A stretch of DNA of 9,759 nucleotides from CAZIRO01 sp964541595. GTDB lineage: Bacteria > Acidobacteriota > HRBIN11. Within the stretch, counting starts at the first letter, position 1. Every line of letters begins with the position of its first letter. The stretch is from positions 1 to 9,759 of the forward strand of contig CAZIRO010000110.1 of NCBI GenBank assembly GCA_964541595.1, written 5' to 3'. Positions 1 to 6,557 of this stretch are shown here, piece after piece. The translations under genes and the position numbers were made by a program. The notes beneath the pieces are model-generated. The model had not been told where the DNA came from, did not search any database, and worked only from the letters and a program-made list of their open reading frames with translations.

Positions 1-129
<129 letters not shown>

Positions 130-136
130 ATGTCCA

Positions 137-964
137 ATGGAATGGCACGTTGCTGTCGTGCAGTACGCTCCCCGATTCGGGGACGTTCGGGGTAATCTCG
201 ACCGTGTGGATGCACTGCTGCAGGACGTGTCCGCCGACCTCATCGTCCTGCCGGAACTGTTTGCGACCGGCTATCTCTTCCAGGACGCTGCCGAAGCGGC
301 CGCATATGCGGAACCCGTTCCGGACGGTCCTATCTGCCAGCGTCTTGCCGAATGGTCCCGGAAATACGACGCTGCCATCGTCGCCGGGATCGCCGAACGA
401 GCACAGGACGGCGTATACAACAGCGCGGTACTCGTCGATGCCCGCCACGACGTGTGGATGGTCTATCGTAAAATTCATCTGTTCATGGACGAAAAGGACT
501 GGTTCCGGCCGGGCAACCTCGGCTTTCGCGTGACCCAGATTCGGGGGGTCCGCGTGGGCATCATGGTGTGTTTTGACTGGATCTTTCCGGAAGCCACGCG
601 CACCCTTGCGATGAAAGGTGCCGAGGTTATCGCCCATCCCGCGAACCTCGTTCTGCCGTATTGCCAGCAGGCCACCCCGGTCCGCAGTCTGGAAAACCGG
701 GTGTACATCGCAACGGCGAACCGGACGGGCGAGGACGTGCGTCCGAACGGGCAAAGATTGCAGTTTACCGGCCACAGCCAGATCACCGCGCCGGACGCGC
801 GCGTCCTCGGCAGACTTGGCGCGGATGAAGAACGCGTCCTGACCGTGACCATCGACCCGGAAACGGCGCGACGCAAATGGGTGACGTCCCGGAACCACCT
901 CTTTCTCGACCGCCGTCCGGAATACTATACGGATGCAGTACCGTTCTGTCCGGGGATTATCTGA
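137..964 (+). CDS. Nitrilase-superfamily carbon-nitrogen hydrolase
   Basis: A 275-residue protein that is complete and of typical length for a single-domain nitrilase-superfamily enzyme. These enzymes hydrolyse or transfer non-peptide C-N bonds (nitriles, amides, carbamoyl groups) in the cytoplasm through a Glu-Lys-Cys triad. All three residues are visible: E40 in LPELFATGY, K112 in YRKIHLF and C145 in MVCFDWIFPE. The downstream block HPANLVLP (167-174) and the RSLENRVYIATANRTG stretch (183-198) match the conserved second half of the fold. The family cannot be resolved to a substrate; omega-amidase-like, carbamoyl-putrescine amidase-like and other amidases all remain possible. No signal peptide is seen. 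The start is supported by AGGAGG 7 nt upstream. It stands alone on the forward strand and converges on the ccdA-like gene, so the context gives no substrate hint. Confidence 0.9.
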   Translation: MEWHVAVVQYAPRFGDVRGNLDRVDALLQDVSADLIVLPELFATGYLFQDAAEAAAYAEPVPDGPICQRLAEWSRKYDAAIVAGIAERAQDGVYNSAVLVDARHDVWMVYRKIHLFMDEKDWFRPGNLGFRVTQIRGVRVGIMVCFDWIFPEATRTLAMKGAEVIAHPANLVLPYCQQATPVRSLENRVYIATANRTGEDVRPNGQRLQFTGHSQITAPDARVLGRLGADEERVLTVTIDPETARRKWVTSRNHLFLDRRPEYYTDAVPFCPGII

Positions 965-990
965 AGAGGAGTGACGAAGTGAGTGGACAG

Positions 991-1075
991 AAACCACGGC
1001 GACACGGAGAGTACGGAGTAGATCATAGATTTTTTACCTCTGTGAACTCTGTGCCCTTCGTGCCTCCGTGGGTTT
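991..1075. repeat. Long imperfect palindrome between convergent genes; possible terminator
   Basis: This lies in the 149-nt gap between the nitrilase stop and the ccdA-like stop. The left arm (991-1018) begins AAACCACGGCGACACGGAG. The right arm (about 1038-1075) ends in CTCCGTGGGTTT and is its imperfect reverse complement; several mismatches would be G-U pairs in RNA. The centre is AT-rich. On the forward strand the right arm runs into TTTTT at 1072-1076, so a transcript of the nitrilase gene could fold here and terminate. The reverse strand has only a weak T tract after the hairpin. The arm sequence resembles an ACACGGAG/CTCTGTG dispersed palindrome that I recall from intergenic regions of many environmental bacteria; copy number in this genome cannot be seen from one window. 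Confidence 0.7.
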
Positions 1076-1113
1076 TTACACTGCCTTTTCTTTTCCTCTC
1101 ACGATACTTTCCA

Positions 1114-1848
1114 CTAAATCTTAAACCAGCTGCCCCAGGCCGCCAGCCGGGACGTCAATGCGGTGAATCGACCCGAGATCAACAGGATCCCCACCACGAT
1201 GAGAAACACACCGGCAATTTTTTCAATCGTCGGCAGCCAGCCCCGGATCTTTTTGAACACGCGGGTCATCTGTGCGAACGCCACGGCCGTGATCAGGAAC
1301 GGCACCGCCATCCCCGCGGAGTAGACCGTCAGCAACAGGGCACCTTTCCAGACCTGGGCCTGGTCGGCCGCCAGGGTGAGGATTCCCGCGAGGATATAAC
1401 TCACGCAGGGTGTCCACGCCAGGGCAAACACGAAACCCATGATCACGGCGCCGACGGCCGTCACCCGCTCCGGTCGCCAGTTGAACCCACCCCGCAGGTT
1501 CAGCCATTGCAATTTCAGTACACCGAGAAAATACAATCCGAAGATGATGACCAGTGCGCCCCCGATCCGGGTGATCCATACCCGGTAATCGGCGAGCCAC
1601 TGGCCGATCAGCGAAGCAGAAATCCCCATCGCAATGAAAGCGGCACTGAACCCGATGATGAACATCACGGCATAGAACGTCACCCGCGCGAGAATCGAGA
1701 CATTCCGTTCACGCGAGGCGGCTTCCAGTTCGGCGTAACTCAGGCCGGACAGGATGGACACATAGATGGGGATCAACGGAAGCACACACGGCGAAAAAAA
1801 CGACAACAACCCACCGATCAATGCAGCAAACAGTCCGATATCGGCCAT
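1114..1848 (-). CDS. ccdA: CcdA/DsbD-like thiol-disulfide transporter of the inner membrane
   Basis: A 244-residue, very hydrophobic protein with about six membrane segments, the usual size for CcdA, which is the membrane domain of DsbD on its own. Such proteins pass reducing equivalents from cytoplasmic thioredoxin to extracytoplasmic thiol proteins, often for cytochrome c maturation. The two redox cysteines are present: C21 in FFSPCVLPLIPIY and C148 in AWTPCVSYILA, each in the proline-flanked context typical of the family. No periplasmic thioredoxin domain is fused or adjacent. AGGAG (1855-1859) lies 6 nt before the ATG. It is the last gene of the reverse block, 97 nt after the ROK kinase, so it may be co-transcribed or have its own promoter in that gap. 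A redox link to SodC upstream is inference. Confidence 0.9.
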   Translation of the reverse strand: MADIGLFAALIGGLLSFFSPCVLPLIPIYVSILSGLSYAELEAASRERNVSILARVTFYAVMFIIGFSAAFIAMGISASLIGQWLADYRVWITRIGGALVIIFGLYFLGVLKLQWLNLRGGFNWRPERVTAVGAVIMGFVFALAWTPCVSYILAGILTLAADQAQVWKGALLLTVYSAGMAVPFLITAVAFAQMTRVFKKIRGWLPTIEKIAGVFLIVVGILLISGRFTALTSRLAAWGSWFKI

Positions 1849-1945
1849 CGTCGTCTCCTGTTTGATTCCAGTTCTGGAAAATCCACTCGCTGAAAGGCGC
1901 CCGCCATCGATTCCGTCGCAATTACGTGCAGCGCCCTTACACTAT

Positions 1946-2914
1946 TCAGGGGGACGCCGGCGATGGCTGGCACAGTCGTGCATAGGCAGCCGCGCCGATG
2001 ACCCCGGCGTTGATCCCGAGTTGTGCCTGTACCACACGCGTACGCCGGGCCGGCGGCAGGGCCCACTGTCGGATAGCGCTTTCCACGTACCCCACCCATT
2101 CCGGAAACCCTTCCAGGAGACCACCTCCCAGGATCAAACACTCCGGATTGAGCACATTCACGACGCCCACCATTCCCACACCCAGGTAGTGGCCGAGCAG
2201 TTCGACCCAGTAGCGTGCACGTGGATGATCTTTCCGCGCCTGTTCCGCCAGCCACTCCGGGGTGACCGGATCCGGGATCGCATCCGTTACCAGCAGATCG
2301 CGCCAGGCGTCCGGTTCTTCCAGGATATCCTGTCGCACCTGGTCCGCGACGGCCCAGCCCCCGACATAGGCTTCCAGGCACCCCTGCATGCCGCACTTAC
2401 ACGGTCGACCATCGACTTCGATGGGCATATGGCCGATTTCGCCGAACATCCCGAACGCGCCGTCCCGAACCTGACCGTCGATCACTGCGCTCCCGCCGAC
2501 CCCGGTACCGAGGAACACGCAGACCACATACCGATATCCGCGTCCGGCACCGTACAGCCACTCTCCCCAGGTCACCGCCCGCACGTCATTTGTTACACAC
2601 ACGGGGTAACGGATGCGTTGTTGCAGGTCATCGCGAACGGGACGGTGGTGCCAGCGCAAATTGGGAGAAAAGTGGAGAAACCCCTTCTGCGGATCGATCT
2701 GACCCGCAAGACCAATACCGACGGCTTCCACGGGTTCTGATGCTGTTTGCGCCAGTGCGGCGACCATATCGACGATCTGGTGCAATACGGTCTCGTACTC
2801 CAGGGAGGGATCCACACGTGCACGACGTACAGTGACCAGTGTACCGTCTTCAGCCACCAGCCCCGCTGCGATCTTTGTCCCACCGATATCGAATCCAATG
2901 GCCCATCCCGGCAT
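1946..2914 (-). CDS. ROK-family sugar kinase (glucokinase-like)
   Basis: A 322-residue protein of the ROK family, whose enzymes phosphorylate glucose, N-acetylglucosamine, N-acetylmannosamine or related sugars with ATP. The N-terminal phosphate loop is FDIGGTKIAAG (residues 8-18). The catalytic aspartate is D110 in VTNDVRAV. The EIGHMPIE motif (E159, H162) precedes the zinc site CKCGMQGCLEAY (C172, C174, C179 with H162), and LILGGGL (260-266) is the second nucleotide-binding stretch. There is no N-terminal helix-turn-helix, so it is a kinase and not a ROK repressor. I chose the ATG at 2914 because it gives normal length and lies 4 nt after the sodC stop. A GGGAG site 13 nt upstream is rather distant, which fits translational coupling to sodC. 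An in-frame ATG at 3016 would overlap sodC by about 100 nt. The substrate is unknown; glucose and GlcNAc both suit the residues. Confidence 0.92.
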   Translation of the reverse strand: MPGWAIGFDIGGTKIAAGLVAEDGTLVTVRRARVDPSLEYETVLHQIVDMVAALAQTASEPVEAVGIGLAGQIDPQKGFLHFSPNLRWHHRPVRDDLQQRIRYPVCVTNDVRAVTWGEWLYGAGRGYRYVVCVFLGTGVGGSAVIDGQVRDGAFGMFGEIGHMPIEVDGRPCKCGMQGCLEAYVGGWAVADQVRQDILEEPDAWRDLLVTDAIPDPVTPEWLAEQARKDHPRARYWVELLGHYLGVGMVGVVNVLNPECLILGGGLLEGFPEWVGYVESAIRQWALPPARRTRVVQAQLGINAGVIGAAAYARLCQPSPASP

Positions 2915-2918
2915 GGAT

Positions 2919-3458
2919 TCACTTTGTCTCCCGGGGGACAACGCCAATGATACCGCACGCAATACGCGTGCCCGCGTTTCCCGCCGGCTGGGAGGTGTAG
3001 TCATCCGCACGTTCATGAATGATCACTGCACGTCCCAGTACGGAAAACGGCGACGGTCGAACGGTCACCGCTTTTGTACGAAACTGGAACTGCACGATTC
3101 CCTTCTCGTCCGCCGTGATATTCGGCAGATCACCGGCATGGTGCGTGCCGATGGGATCGTCCGGTCTGCCGTGACGACCGCTTCGGTAGGGATCAAAATG
3201 TCCGCCGGAGGCTTTCGGATTACGGCAATCGCCCCACTGGTGGATGTGGATGGCATACGTATGTCCGGGTTGCAATCCGCGGATGATCCCGCGAATGACC
3301 GTCCAACCATCATCGGCTTCCATAAAAATGACAATGCCTTCAAGGGATTTCTGTGTGAACCCGCGTACCACCGTACGCGCAAACCAGTTTTCCTGCGCGA
3401 CACTGATCGTCAGGCTGCCGAGCAGCAGGCCGAGGCTCCATATCACGATTCTCCGCAT
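2919..3458 (-). CDS. sodC: Secreted Cu/Zn superoxide dismutase
   Basis: A 179-residue protein with an N-terminal signal sequence (basic MRR, hydrophobic core, probable cleavage after ISVA near residue 21), so it acts outside the cytoplasm. It dismutates superoxide to oxygen and hydrogen peroxide. All metal ligands of the family can be matched to the human enzyme: copper H71 and H73 in AIHIHQWGDC, bridging H87 in GGHFDP, zinc H96, H107 and D110 (HHAGDLPN), and copper H148 in VIIHERADD. The structural disulfide pair C78 and C168 and the active-site arginine R165 in GTRIACGIIG are also present, so the enzyme should be active. The start overlaps the end of glmU by 16 nt and has a near-perfect AAGGAGGT at 3467-3474, 8 nt upstream. 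The protein may be free or envelope-associated; there is no lipobox. Confidence 0.93.
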   Translation of the reverse strand: MRRIVIWSLGLLLGSLTISVAQENWFARTVVRGFTQKSLEGIVIFMEADDGWTVIRGIIRGLQPGHTYAIHIHQWGDCRNPKASGGHFDPYRSGRHGRPDDPIGTHHAGDLPNITADEKGIVQFQFRTKAVTVRPSPFSVLGRAVIIHERADDYTSQPAGNAGTRIACGIIGVVPRETK

Positions 3459-4927
3459 GATGGTGCACCTCCTTCAGCTTCGGTTTCATCGGGGGCGGAC
3501 GACGTATGGCGCGTACGCGACCGTCGACGACGAAACCGTTTCACCCATCCGGGTTTGTTCTCCTGGCGGGCGCGCGCAATGGCCAGACTGCCGGACGGCA
3601 CGTCTCTGGTAATGGTCGATCCAGCGGCAACATATGCGTCAGATTCGATCCGTACAGGCGCGATCAACTGACTGTCGCTGCCAATAAACACCCGGTCTCC
3701 GATGACCGTGGTGTATTTCTGTATGCCGTCGTAATTGCATGTAATTGTGCCGGCGCCGATATTGACATCCTTTCCAATCACTGCGTCTCCCAGATAGGTC
3801 AGGTGCATGGCCTTTGTACCGGTACCAATGGACGTTTTCTTCAGTTCCACGAAATTGCCGATCCGCACGCCATCGGCAAGTGTGCACCCCGGTCGCAACC
3901 GGGCAAACGGTCCCAACTGGCACGCATTGCCCACCGTGCTGTCCTCGATGACAGTGTGATCCCAGACAATGCAGTCCGCACCGATGACGCTATTGCGAAT
4001 GCGTACACCCGGATACAGTGCCGTCCGGTCGCCGATTTGTGTATTTCCCTGCAGGGTTACGTTCGGATAAACGGTCACGTCCTGTCCGAGACGAACGTCC
4101 GCACCGATCCATACCCGCTCCGGATCGAGAAAGTGCACCCCCTGTTGCATCCAGTCGGCCACAATCTGCCGGCGCAATACCGTCTGAGTAGTATGCATTT
4201 CCTCCCAGGTGTTGATCCCGAACGCCTCTTCCGGGTGGTCCAGCGTCACGCTCTCGACAGGATGGCGATCTTCGAGCATCATCTGGACGACGTCCGTCAG
4301 ATATTTTTCTCCCGTATCCGGATGTAGCGGCAGCCGATCGAGATATGTCTGTAAGATGTACCAGTGGACGACATAAATCCCCAGATTGATCTCACGGACA
4401 GTCTGTTCTTCAGGTGTACATTCCGACGCCTCCCGGATGGCCCGGATCCGACCCGACTGCGTTCGCAGTATACGTCCGTACGCACCCGGTGTCGGAACGA
4501 CCCCGGTCGTCAGTGTCAGGTGTGCACCGGTTCGAATATGATGCTCGAGCAGTCGCTGATATGTTTCCGGCCGTACTGCCGGCGCATCCCCGTTAACGAT
4601 CACGACCGGACCGTCATAGGTCGTGTCCAGGACCGCGCGGGCCCGTGCAACGGCATCGCCGGTGCCCAGTGGTTCGGTCTGCGCCACAAGACGGACTCTC
4701 TCATCCGTAATGGTCGACCGTACGAGTCGGGCGATCGGCCCGTCGAGGTCTGGAACGATGACCACGATCGGAGTCAGGGCTGCTTGCTGGCACCGGTACA
4801 AAACCCATGCCAGGGTCGGGCGTTCGAGCAGGGGAAAGAGCAGTTTATGCACGCCCGATTTAAAACGCCGGCTCTGTCCTCCGGCGAGTACGATCACGGG
4901 TATGCTCTGCATGAACAACGCTCGCAT
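3443..4927 (-). CDS. glmU: Bifunctional GlmU: UDP-GlcNAc pyrophosphorylase / glucosamine-1-P acetyltransferase
   Basis: This 494-residue protein catalyses the last two steps to UDP-N-acetylglucosamine, for peptidoglycan and envelope glycans. The uridyltransferase half (about 1-240) keeps the E. coli functional residues as I align them: K28, Q83, G88-T89, D114 in NGDAP, G151, E166, N181 in REINLG and N239. The hexapeptide-repeat half (about 265-450) has RPGC (R345), the NFVELKK lysines, catalytic H375 in KAMHLTYLGD and IGAGTITCNYDG. The nucleotide loop is unusual, LAGGQSRRFKSGVHK in place of the common LAAGxGTRMxSxxPK, and looks a little like MobA. The last 30 residues are an extra arginine-rich then acidic tail beyond the E. 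coli length of 456. The start at 4927 is 2 nt after the upstream stop (TAAACATG) with no clear SD; M6 at 4912 is the alternative. Coupled translation is likely. Confidence 0.95.
   Translation of the reverse strand: MRALFMQSIPVIVLAGGQSRRFKSGVHKLLFPLLERPTLAWVLYRCQQAALTPIVVIVPDLDGPIARLVRSTITDERVRLVAQTEPLGTGDAVARARAVLDTTYDGPVVIVNGDAPAVRPETYQRLLEHHIRTGAHLTLTTGVVPTPGAYGRILRTQSGRIRAIREASECTPEEQTVREINLGIYVVHWYILQTYLDRLPLHPDTGEKYLTDVVQMMLEDRHPVESVTLDHPEEAFGINTWEEMHTTQTVLRRQIVADWMQQGVHFLDPERVWIGADVRLGQDVTVYPNVTLQGNTQIGDRTALYPGVRIRNSVIGADCIVWDHTVIEDSTVGNACQLGPFARLRPGCTLADGVRIGNFVELKKTSIGTGTKAMHLTYLGDAVIGKDVNIGAGTITCNYDGIQKYTTVIGDRVFIGSDSQLIAPVRIESDAYVAAGSTITRDVPSGSLAIARARQENKPGWVKRFRRRRSRTRHTSSAPDETEAEGGAPSCGES
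3467..3474 (-). promoter_or_regulatory. Strong Shine-Dalgarno site of sodC inside the glmU 3' end
   Basis: AAGGAGGT on the reverse strand lies 8 nt before the sodC ATG and within the last codons of glmU. It is the strongest ribosome binding site in the block, which suggests sodC may be translated more efficiently than the glmU that overlaps it. Confidence 0.8.
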
Positions 4928-4929
4928 GT

Positions 4930-5631
4930 TTAAGTTTTCACGAGGATGGTCAGTAAATTGGCCAAAAGCGCGGCCAGCACGACCAGTAGCAGTCGATCAA
5001 CACGCCGGTTTGTGCCGTCGATGCGCTGGTTCGTGTTATCGATGCGCCGGTTTGTGTCGTCGATCCGCTGGTGAACTTCTGCGAACCCGTGTCGCATTTC
5101 CTGAATGGTTGTATCGATCCGTCGGTTTGTGTCGTCGATGCGCTGATGGACTTCTGCGAATCCGTGTCGCATTTCTTGGACGGTTGTATCGACGCGCCGG
5201 TTTGTGTCGTCGATCCGTTGATGGACTTCTGCGAACCCTTTTTGCATTTCCTGGATGGTTGTATCGATGCGCTGGTTTGTGTCATCGATGCGCTGATGGA
5301 CTTCCGCAAACCCGTGTCGCATTTCCTGAATGGTTGTATCGATCCGTCGGTTTGTGTCGTCGATGCGTTGATGGACTTCTGCAAATCCCTTTTGCATTTC
5401 CTGAATAACCGTATCGATCCGCTGGTTTGTATCGTCAATTCGCTGATTGGTGGCATCGATGCGCCGATGGACTTCACGGAAGCCGACCTGGATCTGATCG
5501 ACCAACCGACCGTACATCTGCAGGATCTCCCCGAGTTGACCCTGGATTTGCACGAGCGCCTGGTAGATCTCCCCCAGCGACTTCGCGTACTGTTGCTCCA
5601 GCGCGTCCACACGTTCCGCCAGTTCAGTCAT
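4930..5631 (-). CDS. Coiled-coil protein of 25-residue repeats with C-terminal membrane anchor
   Basis: A 233-residue protein not recognised as a named family. Residues 1-50 form a heptad-like helix (MTELAERVDALEQQYAKSLG). Residues 64-188 are five tandem 25-residue repeats with the consensus RIDDTNxRIDTTIQEM followed by xxGFAEVHQ, then a partial sixth (189-212) of RIDxTN units. Residues 213-230 (LLLVVLAALLANLLTILV) form one membrane helix ending in VKT, so the protein looks tail-anchored with the coiled coil on one side. A 25-residue period equals seven helical turns at about 3.57 residues each, between a heptad and a hendecad, which suggests an almost straight coiled coil. AGGAGG (5641-5646) lies 9 nt before the ATG at 5631; the open frame further upstream only runs antisense to ymdB. 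It leads the glmU block with a 2-nt gap. A role as an envelope scaffold or spacer is inference. Confidence 0.8.
   Translation of the reverse strand: MTELAERVDALEQQYAKSLGEIYQALVQIQGQLGEILQMYGRLVDQIQVGFREVHRRIDATNQRIDDTNQRIDTVIQEMQKGFAEVHQRIDDTNRRIDTTIQEMRHGFAEVHQRIDDTNQRIDTTIQEMQKGFAEVHQRIDDTNRRVDTTVQEMRHGFAEVHQRIDDTNRRIDTTIQEMRHGFAEVHQRIDDTNRRIDNTNQRIDGTNRRVDRLLLVVLAALLANLLTILVKT
5068..5442 (-). repeat. Five 75-bp tandem repeats inside the coiled-coil gene
   Basis: Five exact-length 75-nt copies with no indels: 5442-5368, 5367-5293, 5292-5218, 5217-5143 and 5142-5068 in reading order. Copies 2 and 5 encode identical peptides and share 59 identical consecutive bases (5309-5367 and 5084-5142). 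A sixth, diverged partial copy follows toward the 3' end. The absence of indels shows that the period is kept by selection on the protein or is recent. Confidence 0.92.
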
Positions 5632-5640
5632 ATCGCGATT

Positions 5641-5646
5641 CCTCCT
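5641..5646 (-). promoter_or_regulatory. Shine-Dalgarno site that fixes the coiled-coil gene start
   Basis: AGGAGG on the reverse strand, 9 nt before the ATG at 5631. It decides this start over the much longer open frame that extends antisense through ymdB. Confidence 0.75.
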
Positions 5647-5656
5647 CCCGGCACCT

Positions 5657-5685
5657 TTGCACTGTGCGTCAGGGTATTCTATCTT
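5657..5685 (+). promoter_or_regulatory. Candidate promoter of ymdB
   Basis: TTGCAC (5657-5662) and TATCTT (5680-5685) are 17 nt apart, with weak -35 and fair -10 agreement. It lies within the 84-nt divergent gap, whose AT-rich core (about 5675-5706) contrasts with the GC-rich surroundings and must hold both promoters unless transcription enters from outside. Confidence 0.25.
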
Positions 5686-5687
5686 AT

Positions 5688-5716
5688 AGCATACATTTTT
5701 ACATATGGGGTGACAA
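5688..5716 (-). promoter_or_regulatory. Candidate promoter of the coiled-coil/glmU/sodC/ROK block
   Basis: On the reverse strand TTGTCA (5716-5711) and TATGCT (5693-5688) are separated by 17 nt and match the sigma-70 consensus at 5/6 and 4/6. The -35 element overlaps the first base of the ymdB start codon. TATAAG and TAGAAT nearby are alternative -10 boxes. Assigned by eye. Confidence 0.35.
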
Positions 5717-6534
5717 TGCGCGTTCATCTGTTGCTTCTCGGGGATATCATCGGGCGTCCCGGACGGTCCATCGTGCGGGAGATGCTTCCGCGTATTCGGG
5801 AGGAACGGCCGGTCGATCTGGTCGTGGCGAATATCGAAAATGCCGCACATGGATTCGGCATCACGCCGGCGATTGCGGACGAACTGTTCAGCTACGGAAT
5901 CGATGTCATGACGTCCGGGAATCATATTTACGATAAAAAAGAGATCATTCCGTATTTGAGTACGACAGACCGTTTGCTCCGGCCGGCAAACTACCCGAAT
6001 GAAGCACCGGGGTGTGGCTGGGTGATTGTGCCGCTTCCCCAGGGCAGTCGCATTGCCGTGATCAATCTGCAGGGTCGGGTACTCATGCCGTGGATTCACT
6101 GTCCGTTCGAATGGGTGGACACCCACCTGGCGGCCATTCGCGCGGAGACACCGCTCATTATCGTTGATTTCCATGCGGAAGCGACTTCAGAAAAAACGGC
6201 GATGGGGTGGTACCTGAACGGCCGGGTGACGGCGGTCTTCGGGACGCATACACACATTGCCACGGCGGATGCGATGATTTTACCAGGCGGCCATACGGCG
6301 TACGTGACCGATGTGGGGATGAACGGACCGTATCAGTCAGTCATCGGTATGGATATTGCGATCTCCATTCGTCGGCTGCGGACGATGTTTCCAAAGTTTC
6401 TGGAGGTTGCCAAAGGTCCGCGTCAATTTGCAGCGCTGTATGTCGTGGCGGATACCACCACCGGTCACGCCGTACACGTTGAACACATCCTGTATCGGGA
6501 ACCGCCGGATCCGGAAGTACCACGATTTTCCTGA
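5716..6534 (+). CDS. ymdB: YmdB-family metallophosphoesterase (TIGR00282 type)
   Basis: A 272-residue cytoplasmic protein covering the whole length of the TIGR00282/YmdB family. Bacillus YmdB is a di-metal phosphodiesterase active on 2',3'-cyclic nucleotides that influences biofilm and motility decisions. The metal-site residues are all visible in order: D10 in LLGDIIGRPGR, E41-N42 in NIENAAHG, N69-H70 in SGNHIYDK, H153 in VDFHAEA, and H178 and H180 in GTHTHI. The DVGMNGP stretch (199-205) is also typical. The start at 5716 has GGGGTGA just upstream, a modest site that places GGGG 5 nt before the ATG. In many bacteria the gene sits near rny (RNase Y), but here it is a single forward gene between two reverse blocks. 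Family assignment is secure; the in vivo substrate here is not known. Confidence 0.93.
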   Translation: MRVHLLLLGDIIGRPGRSIVREMLPRIREERPVDLVVANIENAAHGFGITPAIADELFSYGIDVMTSGNHIYDKKEIIPYLSTTDRLLRPANYPNEAPGCGWVIVPLPQGSRIAVINLQGRVLMPWIHCPFEWVDTHLAAIRAETPLIIVDFHAEATSEKTAMGWYLNGRVTAVFGTHTHIATADAMILPGGHTAYVTDVGMNGPYQSVIGMDIAISIRRLRTMFPKFLEVAKGPRQFAALYVVADTTTGHAVHVEHILYREPPDPEVPRFS

Positions 6535-6557
6535 ATCTCCGAACGCTATTCCCCCGA

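Noticed and set aside
877..1893. Long forward frame of 338 codons over the palindrome and ccdA.
   Set aside because: It lies antisense to a clear membrane protein with both redox cysteines and has biased, low-complexity composition.
1766..2740. Long forward frame of 324 codons opposite the ROK kinase.
   Set aside because: It is antisense to conserved ROK motifs in the opposite frame; proline/histidine/arginine-rich composition is typical of a shadow frame in GC-rich DNA.
2915..3016. ROK kinase starting at the upstream ATG (356 residues).
   Set aside because: The extra 34 residues overlap sodC, are not family-like, and the ATG at 2914 places the phosphate loop at the usual distance from the N-terminus.
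4930..5631. Prophage-type XhlA/hemolysin or chemotaxis receptor fragment.
   Set aside because: It shares only the general plan of a coiled coil plus a C-terminal helix. There are no phage lysis or signalling genes around it and no HAMP or signalling-domain motif.
5071..5715. Forward-strand frame open across the coiled-coil gene and continuous with ymdB, giving cysteine-rich repeats.
   Set aside because: It is the antisense of a gene that has AGGAGG, a 2-nt junction to glmU and a typical coiled-coil composition. The openness follows from the 75-nt periodicity, because one stop-free unit repeats. YmdB's family start is at 5716.
5632..6174. Reverse-strand extension of the coiled-coil protein to 414 residues.
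   Set aside because: The extra part runs antisense through the conserved N-terminal half of ymdB, has no family-like features, and bypasses the good ribosome site before 5631.
6535..6557. Bidirectional terminator between ymdB and the lipoprotein gene.
   Set aside because: The 23-nt gap has no convincing hairpin; the T-rich run at 6564-6570 lies in the lipoprotein coding end without a stem before it.
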